Assembly (NCBI RefSeq): GCF_009176975.1
Contig: NZ_WEZG01000005.1
Span: 62,001-126,000, forward strand
Source: Aureimonas psammosilenae
GTDB lineage: Bacteria > Pseudomonadota > Alphaproteobacteria > Rhizobiales > Rhizobiaceae
Length of the DNA stretch: 64,000 nucleotides
Direction: 5' to 3'
In this document: positions 26,969 to 37,600 of the stretch, piece by piece
Layout of the letters: every line of letters starts with the position of its first letter
Numbering within the stretch: the first letter of the stretch is position 1
The notes under the pieces: model-generated
Told to the model about the DNA's origin: nothing
Databases searched by the model: none
The model's input: the letters and a program-made list of their open reading frames with translations, nothing else
Made by a program: the position numbers and the translations under genes

Positions 26969-27431
26969 TGAGCGTGAGCCCGCGACTCGCGGTCGCCTCG
27001 ACCATGATATCTATGCTGCGCGCTCGATGCGTTGCGAGGATGTCTGGCATTCCGGAAGCTCCACGCTCAAACTCTATACGATCACCGCCACGCCCGAGCC
27101 GATGAACGCCGGAGCGATGGACGCGGCGCGCGAGATCGTGGACGGCGACGGCGCGGCGAACGGCGTCGGCTTCGTGATCCTCCATCGCGGCGAGGAAGCG
27201 CTGTGGCTGCTTCTCCACTGGTGGATGCCGGGCGGCATTCTGGCCGAACGGCTGTGGTCCTCGCCCTTGGAGGGACCGATCGCCTTCGAGCCCCGCGACC
27301 GGCCCTTGATGGCCTGCGTCTGGGAACTGGTTCCGATCGCGTTCGAGCGCGATGCCTATGTGCGCACGGTCATGAACGGCCGAAGCGATGACGATTACCT
27401 GCGGCAACGATTGCCCGATGGACGCTATTGA
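26961..27431 (+). CDS. Conserved hypothetical protein between the toxin gene and trpA
   Basis: I do not recognise this 156-residue protein. It starts with GTG at 26961, eight bases inside the toxin gene, and ends one base before the trpA ATG. It has a His/Trp-rich character: [20 protein letters not shown] near the start, then [20 protein letters not shown] and [20 protein letters not shown]. No signal peptide or membrane segment is seen. The close overlap suggests translation coupled to the toxin, or it may be an older trp-operon passenger. Confidence 0.7.
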   Translation: MSDEREPATRGRLDHDIYAARSMRCEDVWHSGSSTLKLYTITATPEPMNAGAMDAAREIVDGDGAANGVGFVILHRGEEALWLLLHWWMPGGILAERLWSSPLEGPIAFEPRDRPLMACVWELVPIAFERDAYVRTVMNGRSDDDYLRQRLPDGRY

Positions 27432-27432
27432 A

Positions 27433-28266
27433 ATGACTGCGCGTATAGAAGCCCGTTTCGCCAAGCTGAAGGCCGAGAAGCGCCCGGCGCTCGTGACCTT
27501 CGTGATGGCCGGCGATCCCGATCCCGAAACGGCCTTCGCCGTCTTGGCCGGCCTGCCGAAAGCGGGAGCCGACGTGATCGAGCTCGGCATGCCCTTCTCC
27601 GATCCGATGGCCGACGGGCCGGCGATCCAGAAGGCGGGCCTGCGCGCCCTGAAGGGCGGCGAAACGCTGGCCAAAACGCTCGGGACGGTCCGGCGCTTCC
27701 GCGAGATCGATACCGAGACGCCAGTGATCCTGATGGGTTATTTCAACCCGATCTATGTCTACGGCGTCGAGCGCTTCGTGGCGGAAGCCAAGGCCTCCGG
27801 CGTCGACGGCCTCATCGTCGTGGACCTGCCGCCGGAAATGGACGACGAACTCTGCCTGCCGGCGATGAATGAAGGCCTCGCCTTCGTGCGCTTGGCGACC
27901 CCCACCACCGACGAGCGCCGCCTGCCGGCCGTCCTGAAGAACTCCTCCGGCTTCGTTTACTACGTCTCGATCACCGGCATCACCGGCTCGGCCGCGCCGG
28001 ATGCCGGCAAGGTCGGAACGGCGGTCGCGCGCATCAAGGGCCATACCGACCTGCCGGTCTGCGTCGGCTTCGGCGTCAGGACACCCGAACAAGCGCTCGC
28101 CATCGGGAGCGCGGCGGACGGGGTCGTGGTCGGCTCCGCACTCGTCGGCGCGCTGGAAGCCTCGCTGGAAGAGGGGCGTGCGACCGAACAATCGCCGGAG
28201 GCCGTTCTGTCGCTTGTGCGTGAGCTGAGCATGGGGCTCGGCGGTGGGCATCTTGCCGAAGCCTGA
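27433..28266 (+). CDS. trpA: Tryptophan synthase alpha chain
   Basis: The 277-residue TIM-barrel enzyme opens [20 protein letters not shown]. Catalytic Glu and Asp are visible in [16 protein letters not shown] and [14 protein letters not shown], and the phosphate loop in GVRTPEQA. It splits indole-3-glycerol phosphate and passes indole to TrpB. The ATG at 27433 follows the preceding stop and matches relatives; an in-frame ATG at 27418 lies inside the upstream gene. Confidence 0.96.
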   Translation: MTARIEARFAKLKAEKRPALVTFVMAGDPDPETAFAVLAGLPKAGADVIELGMPFSDPMADGPAIQKAGLRALKGGETLAKTLGTVRRFREIDTETPVILMGYFNPIYVYGVERFVAEAKASGVDGLIVVDLPPEMDDELCLPAMNEGLAFVRLATPTTDERRLPAVLKNSSGFVYYVSITGITGSAAPDAGKVGTAVARIKGHTDLPVCVGFGVRTPEQALAIGSAADGVVVGSALVGALEASLEEGRATEQSPEAVLSLVRELSMGLGGGHLAEA

Positions 28267-28318
28267 AGAAAAGTCCATCTGATCCGCAACGGCACCGACC
28301 GACTGGACCTGTTTCGCC

Positions 28319-29242
28319 TTGAACTGGATCACCAACTACGTTCGCCCCAAGATCACGAGCCTCCTGACGCGGTCGGAGGTTCCCGAGAATCTTTGGATCA
28401 AGTGCCCCGAAACCGGGGAGATGGTCTTCCACAAAGATCTCGAAGCCAACCAGTGGGTGATCCCGACCTCCAACCACCACATGCGCATCAGCGCCAAGGA
28501 GCGGTTGAAGTTCTTCTTCGATAACGGCGAATACCACGCGGTCGAGTTGAAGAAGGTCGCAGCCGATCCGCTGAAGTTCCGCGACGAACGGCGCTACGTG
28601 GACCGCTTGAAGGACGCGCGGGCGAAGACGGGTCTCGAGGATTCCGTTCTTGTGGCGCGCGGCGCGATCGACGGGCTCGGCATCGTCGCCTGCGTGCAGG
28701 ATTTCGCCTTTATCGGCGGCTCGCTCGGCATGGCGGCCGGCGAGGCAATCGTCACCGCCGCCGAAAGCGCGGTGGAGCGACGTCGGCCGCTGGTGCTTTT
28801 TGCCTGTTCCGGCGGCGCGCGCATGCAGGAGGGCATCCTGTCCCTCATGCAGTTGCCGCGCACGACGGTCGCGGTGGAAATGGTGAAGGAAGCCGGGCTT
28901 CCCTACATCGTCGTCCTCACCAACCCGACCACGGGCGGCGTTACGGCCTCCTATGCCATGCTCGGCGACGTGCACATCGCCGAACCCGGCGCCCTGATCG
29001 GCTTTGCCGGCCAGCGCGTGATCGAGCAGACGATCCGCGAGAAACTGCCCGAAGGCTTCCAGCGCGCCGAATATCTGATGGAACACGGCATGGTGGACAT
29101 GGTGGTCCATCGCCACGAACTGAAGTCCACCATCTCGCGCCTTCTCAAGGTGATGATGAAGCAGCCGGCCGAGACGATCTCCACGGTCGATCGTTCGGCG
29201 GCCGAAGCGCACGCCTCGAGCCTCGCCGACGCGGCCGAGTGA
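28319..29242 (+). CDS. accD: Acetyl-CoA carboxylase carboxyltransferase beta subunit
   Basis: The 307-residue protein starts with TTG at 28319 ([12 protein letters not shown]), the conserved N-terminus of the family. It has the carboxyltransferase core, including [20 protein letters not shown] and [17 protein letters not shown]. The N-terminal region that in E. coli is a four-Cys zinc ribbon reads [20 protein letters not shown] here, with one cysteine left, a loss I associate with alphaproteobacterial AccD. It acts with AccA, which is not in the window. Its end overlaps folC as GTGA. Confidence 0.96.
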   Translation: MNWITNYVRPKITSLLTRSEVPENLWIKCPETGEMVFHKDLEANQWVIPTSNHHMRISAKERLKFFFDNGEYHAVELKKVAADPLKFRDERRYVDRLKDARAKTGLEDSVLVARGAIDGLGIVACVQDFAFIGGSLGMAAGEAIVTAAESAVERRRPLVLFACSGGARMQEGILSLMQLPRTTVAVEMVKEAGLPYIVVLTNPTTGGVTASYAMLGDVHIAEPGALIGFAGQRVIEQTIREKLPEGFQRAEYLMEHGMVDMVVHRHELKSTISRLLKVMMKQPAETISTVDRSAAEAHASSLADAAE

Positions 29243-30585
29243 GCAGGGTGCCGGACGCGGCAAGCCAAACGCAGCGCGCCATCGACGCGCTGTCGTTGAA
29301 GCATCCGAAGGGCTACGACCTGTCGCTGGAGCGTATCCGGCGCCTTCTGGCGCGCCTCGGCGACCCGCATCTCGCTCTGCCGCCGGTGATCCATGTCGCC
29401 GGCACCAACGGCAAGGGTTCGACGGTCGCGACCATGCGCGCCATCCTGGAAGCTGGCGGCCTGTCCGTCCATGTCCACACCTCGCCCCATCTCGTCGACT
29501 GGCGGGAGCGGTTTCGCCTCGGGCGGCCCGGCGAGCGCGGGCAGTTGGTGGCGGATGGCGTTCTCGCCGCCACGATCGCGCGGGTGGTCGAGGCGAATGC
29601 GGACGAGCCGATCACGATCTTCGAAATCCTGACGGCCGCCATGTTCGTGCTTTTTGCCGAACACCCGGCCGATGTCGCCCTGATCGAGGTCGGGCTCGGT
29701 GGCCGGCTTGACGCCACCAACGTCGTGGAACGGCCGGCGGCCAGCGTCGTCACCACGATCTCGCTCGACCATCAGTCCTATCTCGGCGACACGGTGCGCC
29801 AGATCGCGGCGGAAAAGGCGGGCATCGTCAAGCGCGGAACGCCGGTGGTGATCGGCCAGCAGGGCGAGCCGGATGCTTTGGAAGTCCTTCGCTCGGCCGC
29901 CCAGCGCGCCTTCGCGCCGGTCGCCTTCTATGGCGAGGACTTTCTCGCCTTCGAGGAGCACCGCCGGCTCGTGTATCAGGACGCTGAGGGGCTTCTCGAT
30001 CTGCCGCTGCCCCGGCTTGCCGGACGCCATCAGCTCGCCAATGCCGCCACCGCCATCGCGGCCCTGCGGCTTGCCGGCTTCAGCCCGTCCGAACGGGCGA
30101 TCGAGCAAGGCTTGGCTGCGGTGGAGTGGCCCGCGCGGCTCCAGCGCATCCAGACGGGGCTCTTGGTCGAGGCGGCCGTGCCGGGCGCGGAAATCTGGCT
30201 CGACGGCGGGCATAATCCCGGCGCGGGCGCGGCCATCGCCGAGGTGATCGCGGACATGGAGGAACGTGTGTCGCGCCCGCTGTTTCTGATCGCCGGAATG
30301 CTGAACACCAAGGACCCCGCCGGCTTCTTCGCACCTTTCGAGGGCATCGCGCGCCGCGTTTATGCGGTGCCGATCGCGAGTTCCGATGCGGGACTTTCCC
30401 CCGAAAGCCTGGCGGCCTCCGCCAATGCCGCCGGCCTGCCGGCCGAGCCCGCCACCGACGTCCTGTCGGCGATCCGCGCCATTTCGGATGGATGGGCGGA
30501 AGAAGCGCCGCCGCGCCTTCTCGTGTGTGGCTCGCTTTATCTGGCGGGCGACGTTCTGCGTCTCAGCGGCCTCGCGCCGGCCTGA
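29239..30585 (+). CDS. folC: Bifunctional folylpolyglutamate/dihydrofolate synthase
   Basis: The 448-residue Mur-ligase-like enzyme has the ATP-binding loop [17 protein letters not shown], the [13 protein letters not shown] segment and the C-terminal domain ([17 protein letters not shown]). It glutamylates dihydropteroate and folates. The GTG at 29239 overlaps the accD stop as GTGA. The arrangement accD-folC behind trpA is a familiar one in Hyphomicrobiales. A bidirectional hairpin follows the stop. Confidence 0.96.
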   Translation: MSRVPDAASQTQRAIDALSLKHPKGYDLSLERIRRLLARLGDPHLALPPVIHVAGTNGKGSTVATMRAILEAGGLSVHVHTSPHLVDWRERFRLGRPGERGQLVADGVLAATIARVVEANADEPITIFEILTAAMFVLFAEHPADVALIEVGLGGRLDATNVVERPAASVVTTISLDHQSYLGDTVRQIAAEKAGIVKRGTPVVIGQQGEPDALEVLRSAAQRAFAPVAFYGEDFLAFEEHRRLVYQDAEGLLDLPLPRLAGRHQLANAATAIAALRLAGFSPSERAIEQGLAAVEWPARLQRIQTGLLVEAAVPGAEIWLDGGHNPGAGAAIAEVIADMEERVSRPLFLIAGMLNTKDPAGFFAPFEGIARRVYAVPIASSDAGLSPESLAASANAAGLPAEPATDVLSAIRAISDGWAEEAPPRLLVCGSLYLAGDVLRLSGLAPA

Positions 30586-30592
30586 AACGAAG

Positions 30593-30618
30593 AAGCCCGG
30601 CGCGAAGGCCGGGCTTTT
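30593..30618. terminator. Bidirectional intrinsic terminator between folC and trxA
   Basis: AAGCCCGGC (30593-30601) pairs perfectly with GCCGGGCTT (30608-30616) over a six-base loop, followed by T residues on the plus strand and an A-rich flank that serves the minus strand. It sits between the convergent folC and trxA genes. Confidence 0.85.
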
Positions 30619-30644
30619 CCCATGAAGCGGTGAGAGAAGAACTC

Positions 30645-30965
30645 TCAGGCGCCCGCGTGCTTGATCCAGTCGAGGAGCTTCGATTTCGCCGCCGCGCCGA
30701 CCATCGTGTCGGCATGCTCGCCATTCTTGAACAGCATCAAGGTCGGGATCGAGCGCACGCCGAACTGGGCGGCGAGATCCGGGTTCTCGTCGATATTGAC
30801 CTTGGCGATCCGCACATCCGCCATCTCGTTGGAAATTTCCTCGAGGCTCGGCGCGATCATCTTGCAGGGACCGCACCATTCCGCCCAGAAATCGACCACG
30901 ACCGGCTTGTCGGACTGCAGGACTTCGGCCTGGAAATTGCTGGAATCGATCTTGGTGGTGGCCAT
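30645..30965 (-). CDS. trxA: Thioredoxin
   Basis: The 106-residue protein has the active site WCGPCK with Cys31 and Cys34 and the cis-proline segment [10 protein letters not shown]. It keeps cytoplasmic disulfides reduced with NADPH via thioredoxin reductase. It is the last gene of the addB-addA run, 54 bases after the addA stop, and the terminator behind it ends the transcript. Confidence 0.97.
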   Translation of the reverse strand: MATTKIDSSNFQAEVLQSDKPVVVDFWAEWCGPCKMIAPSLEEISNEMADVRIAKVNIDENPDLAAQFGVRSIPTLMLFKNGEHADTMVGAAAKSKLLDWIKHAGA

Positions 30966-31019
30966 GGAAGGCTCCTGAATCAGTTTCGAAGCTAGAGGTA
31001 GAAGCGAGGACCCTCCAAA

Positions 31020-34000
31020 TCAAGCGACGGCGCTCCGCTTGATGAGGGCCGCGTCCATCGCCGATCCCGGCACCTCGATGAGGTTCGGCCCTTCGGTGAA
31101 GAGAAGCGCCGCGCGCAGGGCAAGTTTCGGGTAGAGCGGCTGCAGCAGGCGGCGATAAAGCGCGAGCTGAAGAATGTACGGTGCCGGCACATCATCCAGC
31201 GTTTCCGCCGGGGGGCGCGTCGTCTTGTAGTCGAGGATCAGCACCTCGGTCGGTGAGACCGCGAGGCGATCCACGGTGCCGGATACGGCATATTGCCGTG
31301 GTCCGAGAGCGATCGTCCCCGCCACCGACACTTCCGCCCGGCTGCCGGGCGCGAAGGCCTCCGCAAAGCCGGGATCGGCGAGGATCGCGAGCGCTTGCCC
31401 CAGCATCGCATCCCGCTCGCCATCCTCGATATCGGGCGCGACGCGGCGAAGATGGGCGCCACCGGTGCTTTCCCGCTCGCCGGGCGGCACCTCCGGCAGC
31501 ACCTGGAGAAGGCGATGCATGGCGGTGCCGCGCCGGATGGCGAGCGAAGGCCGCTGCGGGCCAAGGCCCAGCACCGGCGAAAGCGATGCGGTCGCGGCTT
31601 CTTCCTCGTCCTCCGCCGTTTCCAGGCGATGAACGCCGCCGGCGGTGGAAGGCGAAAGCGGTCGCGGCGCGAGCGGCTCATCCGGCAAGGGGCTGAGATC
31701 CAGCGCGCGGGGCGGTGGGGGAGGCGGCTCGGTTCCGGCATCCGCCGCTGCGTGGACCTCCGGCAGCGTTCCCCGACGCCAGCCGATCACCGCATCGTTT
31801 TCATCCAGAATTTCCTCCGCCACCGGCTTCAGCGCGGCGGTGACGCGCTTCAGCCAGCTTTCCTCGTGGCCGCCGCGCGTGCCCGCCGTGCCGCAGACCA
31901 CGAGACGATCGGCGGCCCGCGTCATGCCGACGTAAAGGAGGCGGCGATATTCGTCTTCGGCGAGGCGCTTCTCATCCTCGCGCAAAGCCCGGACCGTGCC
32001 GTTCTCCAGGCTCTTGTCGGCGCGCCACAGGAAGCCGGGCGCTTGGTCCGGGTAAAGGCCGGGCATGGTCTCCCAGCGGATCAGCTTCGCCCCGTGCGAA
32101 TGGGAAAAGGGCGCCGAGCCTGGATCGACCAGGAACACCACCGGCGCTTCCAGACCCTTGGACGCGTGGACGGTCATGATCCGCACCTCGCTGCGCCCAT
32201 GCTCCATCTCGCGCTTCACTTCGGGCGGTGCGGCGCAAAGCTCGGCGAGAAAGGCGTCGAGCCCGGCGCGTCCGTCTTCTTCGGCCGCCAAGGCCAGATC
32301 GAGAAAGGCGTCGATCACCTCGCCCGCATCGCTGCCGAGCCGCCCGGTGAGAAGCGCGCGGCCGCCTTCCGGGCCGAGCACGCGCGCATAGAAGGAAAAC
32401 ACGCCGGAAAAGCCCGCGCGGCTTCTGAGGTCTTCGAGCCGCGCGAAGGTTGCCCGCGCCTTTTCCAGGAAGGGCGCGCGCGCTTTCTCGGGAAGGAAGG
32501 TCGGTACGAGCCGGCCACCGTTCGGGCGCGACAGGTTCCGCAGGGCGAAGTAAAGGCCGATATGCTCGTCCTTGCCGTCGCGCGACAAGGCCAGCGCCAT
32601 CAGTTCGTCCTCGGTGAAGCCGAAGAGCGGGCTTTTCAGGCAGGCGGCGAGCGACAACTCGTCCTCGACATTGGCGATGGCGTGGCCGAGCGCCATCAGG
32701 TCCTGCACAGCGATATGGTCGGTGAGGACGAGACGGTCGGCTCCCGCCACCGGCACGCCGATCTCCCTGGCGCGCAGCGCCTTGGCCATGGCGGCGACGA
32801 AGCCGGAGCGCTTGCGCACCAGCACCAGGACATCGCCCGGCGTCATCGGCCGCCAGCCGTTCTTGCCCCGGATCGGCGTGCCGAGCCAAGCCTTGATCTG
32901 GCGCGCGATGCGCCGGGCGAGCCGGTTGGCGGGCGAGGATTCGGGCTCCGCGTCGACCGGCTCGCGCCAATCGTCCGGCTCGGTGAGGCTCGCGGCCTCG
33001 AAGGCCGGCCAAACTTCCACGATGCCGGGATCGCCCGAGCGCGCCGTTTCATGCGCCGGGGCCGAGCCTTCCGCCGACAGGCCGCGACGGTTCTCGGGAT
33101 CGGTGAAGACGAGGTCCACCGCGTCGAGGATCTCGGCGGCCGAGCGGAAGGACTGGTGGAGCCGGCGTTCGCTGAAGGGCATGCCGGAGCTTTCCGCCCG
33201 CTCGCGCAGACGCCGACGCTCCTCCGCGAAGCGCAGAGGGGAGGCACCCTGGAAGGAGTAGATCGACTGCTTCTCGTCGCCGACGGCAAAAACGGTGCGG
33301 GTGACGCCCCGCGCCGACGCGCCGACGAAGAACTCGTCCACAAGAGCGTTCATCACCTGCCATTGGCGCGGGCTCGTGTCCTGCGCCTCGTCGATCAGCA
33401 CGTGGTCGATGCCCTGGTCGAGCTTGTAATGCACCCAGCCCGCCGCTTCCGAGCGCGACAGGAGGTCGGCGGTGCGCACCACGAGGTCCTCGAAGTCGAG
33501 CCGGCCGCGCCGCCGCTTCAGGATCGCGTAGTCCTCTTCCAGCCGGTCGGCGACGGACAAAGCCGCGCGGCTCGCCCGGAACAGGCGCAGCGAGGAAAGG
33601 CGCTCGTCCACGTCGCCGATCTGGCCGGCGAGCGCGGCAAGGCGCTCCGTGAAATCCTCGTGGAAGTCCGTAACGCTCTTCGTCGCGACGCTGCCCGGCT
33701 TTCGCGGCTCGCCCTTCTGGGTGAAGGCGATGGCGCGCAGGGCCTCCAGCCGCGATCTGGCGTGCGGGGCATTCTCCACGGCTTCGAGATTGCGCTCGAG
33801 CGTCTTGTCGGTCGCCTTGGTGCTCGTCGCGGCGAGGGCGGCGAGGTTCCGGCGGAAGGGCGCGTCGAAACCCTCGATCTTCTGAAGGCCACCGGCGACG
33901 ATCTCTTCCTCCGACTCCTCACCCGAAAGGCCGAGGCTCTTCGCCAGCTTCTCGATGGCCGGGTCGAGCCCGCCCGTATCCTCGACGTAGCGACGGATCG

Positions 34001-34625
34001 GATCGCGCTTGGCCACGATCTCGGACAGAAGGGCGTCGAGACCCCATTCGCCGCCGAAGGACAGAACCTCGGCGAAGCTTTCGGCGAGCCGTGCTTTCTC
34101 GCCCAAGGGGTGGCCGTCGCCGGTGACGAGCCGACGCCGCGCTTCGCCGAGAAGCATGGCGCTCTGCTTGTCGTCCAGAACCTCGAAATGGCCCGCGACA
34201 TTGGCTTCCAGCGGGAACTGGTGAAGGATCGCCTCGCAAAAGGCGTGGATAGTCTGGATCTTCAAACCGCCCGGCGTTTCCAAGGCCCGCGCGAAAAGCC
34301 GCCGCGCTTGCCTGCGGTCGTCGTCCGCGACGGCACGTCCGAAAAGCCGCGCCAGTTCCTCGTCGAGTTCGGCGTCGCCGGCCGTCGTCCAGCGTGACAA
34401 ACGGGCGAAGACGCGCGTCGACATCTCGGCCGCGGCGGCCTTCGTATAGGTCAGGCAAAGGATCTTGGCGGGATCGGCCCCCGACAGGAGAAGGCGCACG
34501 ACGCGCTCGGTAAGAACATGCGTCTTGCCGGAGCCCGCATTGGCCGCGACGATCACCGAGCTTGCCGGATCGGACGCGCCGAGCTGCGCCTGGTGTGTGG
34601 CTTCGGAAACGAGGAGCGCGCTCAT
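31020..34625 (-). CDS. addA: Double-strand break repair helicase-nuclease AddA
   Basis: The 1201-residue protein starts at the ATG at 34625, which overlaps the addB stop as ATGA. The Walker A motif AANAGSGKT lies at residues 28-36. Further superfamily-1 helicase motifs include DEAQDTSPRQWQVM, AVGDEKQSIYSFQGA and VMTVHASKGLEAPVVFLVD-like text (IMTVHASKGLEAP). The C-terminal PDDEXK nuclease is marked by VLILDYKTTRPP. With AddB it loads RecA at double-strand breaks, replacing RecBCD in this group. A much longer frame upstream is only an overlap shadow. Confidence 0.96.
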   Translation of the reverse strand: MSALLVSEATHQAQLGASDPASSVIVAANAGSGKTHVLTERVVRLLLSGADPAKILCLTYTKAAAAEMSTRVFARLSRWTTAGDAELDEELARLFGRAVADDDRRQARRLFARALETPGGLKIQTIHAFCEAILHQFPLEANVAGHFEVLDDKQSAMLLGEARRRLVTGDGHPLGEKARLAESFAEVLSFGGEWGLDALLSEIVAKRDPIRRYVEDTGGLDPAIEKLAKSLGLSGEESEEEIVAGGLQKIEGFDAPFRRNLAALAATSTKATDKTLERNLEAVENAPHARSRLEALRAIAFTQKGEPRKPGSVATKSVTDFHEDFTERLAALAGQIGDVDERLSSLRLFRASRAALSVADRLEEDYAILKRRRGRLDFEDLVVRTADLLSRSEAAGWVHYKLDQGIDHVLIDEAQDTSPRQWQVMNALVDEFFVGASARGVTRTVFAVGDEKQSIYSFQGASPLRFAEERRRLRERAESSGMPFSERRLHQSFRSAAEILDAVDLVFTDPENRRGLSAEGSAPAHETARSGDPGIVEVWPAFEAASLTEPDDWREPVDAEPESSPANRLARRIARQIKAWLGTPIRGKNGWRPMTPGDVLVLVRKRSGFVAAMAKALRAREIGVPVAGADRLVLTDHIAVQDLMALGHAIANVEDELSLAACLKSPLFGFTEDELMALALSRDGKDEHIGLYFALRNLSRPNGGRLVPTFLPEKARAPFLEKARATFARLEDLRSRAGFSGVFSFYARVLGPEGGRALLTGRLGSDAGEVIDAFLDLALAAEEDGRAGLDAFLAELCAAPPEVKREMEHGRSEVRIMTVHASKGLEAPVVFLVDPGSAPFSHSHGAKLIRWETMPGLYPDQAPGFLWRADKSLENGTVRALREDEKRLAEDEYRRLLYVGMTRAADRLVVCGTAGTRGGHEESWLKRVTAALKPVAEEILDENDAVIGWRRGTLPEVHAAADAGTEPPPPPPRALDLSPLPDEPLAPRPLSPSTAGGVHRLETAEDEEEAATASLSPVLGLGPQRPSLAIRRGTAMHRLLQVLPEVPPGERESTGGAHLRRVAPDIEDGERDAMLGQALAILADPGFAEAFAPGSRAEVSVAGTIALGPRQYAVSGTVDRLAVSPTEVLILDYKTTRPPAETLDDVPAPYILQLALYRRLLQPLYPKLALRAALLFTEGPNLIEVPGSAMDAALIKRSAVA

Positions 34626-37600
34626 TCCATCTCCTCCTCGTCGTCGCCGACGGCCCATTCGCGCACCCGCGCCAGATGGTCGTAGTCGCCGGAAAGGTCG
34701 CTTTGCAGAAAGGGCCGCGCCCGCGACAGGAAGGGCGTTTCGGCATCCGCGTAGAAGGCGGCAAGGTCGCGGAAGCGGTGGAGCGCTTCTTCCGACAGGT
34801 CGTCGCCGGTGATCGTTTCGCCGGTCTTGCGGTTCTCGTGCGACAGGCCTTCTTCGATCAGTTCGCGCTCGCGAAGGCGCACATAGGAAAGCTCCGACAC
34901 CTCGCCGACCGGGCCTTTCGTGTCGGCGAAGGCGCCGCGCTTGGCCATCGCGCCTTCCAAGGGAAGCTGCGGGGCGAGCAGCACGCGCGCCTGACGCACG
35001 GAAGGGTTCACGCCGGTCTTGAAATCGATGATCTCCACCCGCCCGTCCGCCATCACGTCGATGCGGTCGGCATAGCCGGTGAGGGTCACGCCGATATCCT
35101 CGAAGCGCGTTTCGCCGCGCGTTTCCACCAGGCGGTGGACCACCCGCTCGGTCCGGCCGCGCTCCCAAACGATATAGTTCGTGGCGAGCGTTTCCATGCG
35201 CGGCCACCAGACGGCCTCGATCTCCTTCGGCAGGGCTTCCTTCTCGAAATGCTCGGCAGCGACGGCAAGGAGGCGCGTTTCGGCATCGGGCGCGGCGGGG
35301 TCCGCGCCGCTCTTGGCGTAGTCCGCGAGGATCGCGTGGAAGAGATTGCCGCGATCAGCCGCGCCATGGCTGCGCATGAGTTCCGGAAAGGGTTCGAGCT
35401 TCAACACGCGGCGGGCATGGACGGCATAGGGGTCGCGGATCAGGCGCTCCACTTCCGTCACCGAATAGCGGTCGAGACGGCGGGCTTTCGGCGGCACCGG
35501 GGCGGGGCGCTCGGCGCGCGGCAGGCCGCTTTTCGCTTCGTCGAGAAGGCAGGCGTGGTGGAGAAAGGTGCGACCTTCCTCGCGCATCTGTTTTGCGCCG
35601 GCCTCTCCCGCCAGCGTCAGGAGGCGCTGGAGCCAGCGCGATGCGATGGTCGGCGCGCCCTCGGAGCGGGTGGAGCGCGTCATCAACACGCGCTCCATGC
35701 CGAGCGCCATCTGGATGTCGTGGGCGGCCAAGCCGATCAGGCGCTCGGGCGGCTCCAGCATCACCTCGGCCCGCATCAGCCGCGACAGAAAGGCGTCGGA
35801 AGTGGAGCGCTGCGGCCAGACGCCCTCGTTGAGACCGCCGAGGATGATCACGTCGACATGCTGAAGGCGCGATTCCAGCGCGCCCCAGATAAAGGCGCGG
35901 CCCGACAAACCGCCGCGCGGGCGAACGCCTTCGGCGGCAACCAGGGCTTCCAGCACGTCCGGCAATTCGGTGGGCGGAAAAGCGAAGCCGGTTTCAGGGC
36001 AGGACACGAGCTTCCGCAGGAATTCGGCCGCCGCCGCGCCCGTTTCGGTCGCGTAGAACGGCGTCGGGGCACCTTCTTCGTCGCAGGCGAGAGCTTCCAG
36101 CGAGCGGGTGAGGGCCACCGCGAAAGCCTGCACCTCGGCTTCCCTTCCGCCGCGCAGCTCGATCAACGGCATCAGGGCCGCTTCGAGCTTCCTGGCGACG
36201 TCGCAGGCAAGCTTGCGGTCGTCTTCCAGAACGAGGCGCACGGCCCTGGCGATGCGGGGCGCCGGACCCGTCGCCGCATCATGCGCCTGCCGGTCGAAGA
36301 CCTTGATCGCCTCGTCGAGGATGGAGCAGATGCGGGCGGCGTCGGCGGTGCCGACATTGCCGCGCAGCGCCAGGATCTCGATGGCGCGCGCCGCACGGCG
36401 CGCTTCCACGGCAGAATGGCCGAGGCGCACCAGCGGGTGCTTCAAAAGCGCCACCAGCGCCACCGGATCGCCGGGGCGAAGCGCGCAGTCGAGCGCCAGC
36501 GACATCAGCGTGCCGGGCGGCGTCGCGCCGAGCGGGCGACCGGCCGAATCGTTGGCCTTGACGCCGAAGCGCTCCAGTTCGGAGCAGACGCGGCGCGCAA
36601 GGCTGCGGTTCGGCGTCGTCAGCGCGACGGTGGCTTTGGGATCGGACAAGGCGTCGCGCATGGCGACCGCAATGGCGAGCGCCTCCTCGCGCTCGTTCTC
36701 GGCTTCGATCAGGGCCAGCCCCTCGAAGGCCTTTGGCGGGTGGCGATGGCCGGGCTCGCCCCAGCGGTCGGTGGTCGCGGCCGGGCGCATGGCATCCGAC
36801 ACGAAGGCCTCGCGCGCCGACAAGGGCGCCTCGTCCGGCGGTGCCAGATGGTCGACCGCCTCGCGTGAAACGAGAAGGCCGGTGAGCATGCGCTTCATCA
36901 CATATTGCGGATGGCCGGGCGCACTGCCCGACAACCGCATCTCGCCCCCGGCGCGGATGGCGTCGAAGGACGCGTCGTCCAGAAACCGGTCGAGGCCGGG
37001 CAGAACGAGCGCGCCGTCCGAGCGGTTGGCGACGCCGCGCATCAAGGTCAGGGTCGCGGGCGAGATGGCGGTGGAGCCGGCGACCACCACCGGGCCCTTA
37101 CCTTCTTCTCTAACGAGGCGCTCCGCTTCGGCCAGAATCCGCTCGTTCTTGGCCCGCGCCTCGTCCATCACGCCGCGCTCGGCCAGGATCGCCGGCCAAT
37201 GCTCGGTGAGGATCTGGAGGAAGGTCAGCGTCAACTGCCACCAGCCGGCGAGGCGTTCGGGCGCGAGACCCGCCAGCGCGGTCAGGGTCGTGCCCTCCGT
37301 TTCCACCTCATCGAAAAGCCGCGCGAGGTCGCGCGACAGCCATAGGGCGTCGGCCGAGGACACCGGCAGAACGATATCCTCGCCCTCGAAAAGCCCGCCC
37401 GCCACACCGGTAATGCGCGTCTTCCATTGGCGCACGAAGCGGGCGATCAGGATCTGCCTTTCCGTCGCGCCTATCACCGGGGTGAGGGTCGCCAAGCCGG
37501 CGGGTTCGGGCAAAAGCGCCGTTTCGTCGCCTTCGCCCAGCGTTCTGATCGCCGGCAGGATCGCCGTTTCGCCGCCGAGCGCCAGCGCGAATTCCTGGCC

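Noticed and set aside
31293-34397. 1034-residue plus-strand frame opposite addA
   Set aside because: Long open frames arise on the opposite strand of GC-rich genes; no motif and AddA motifs are clear on the minus strand.
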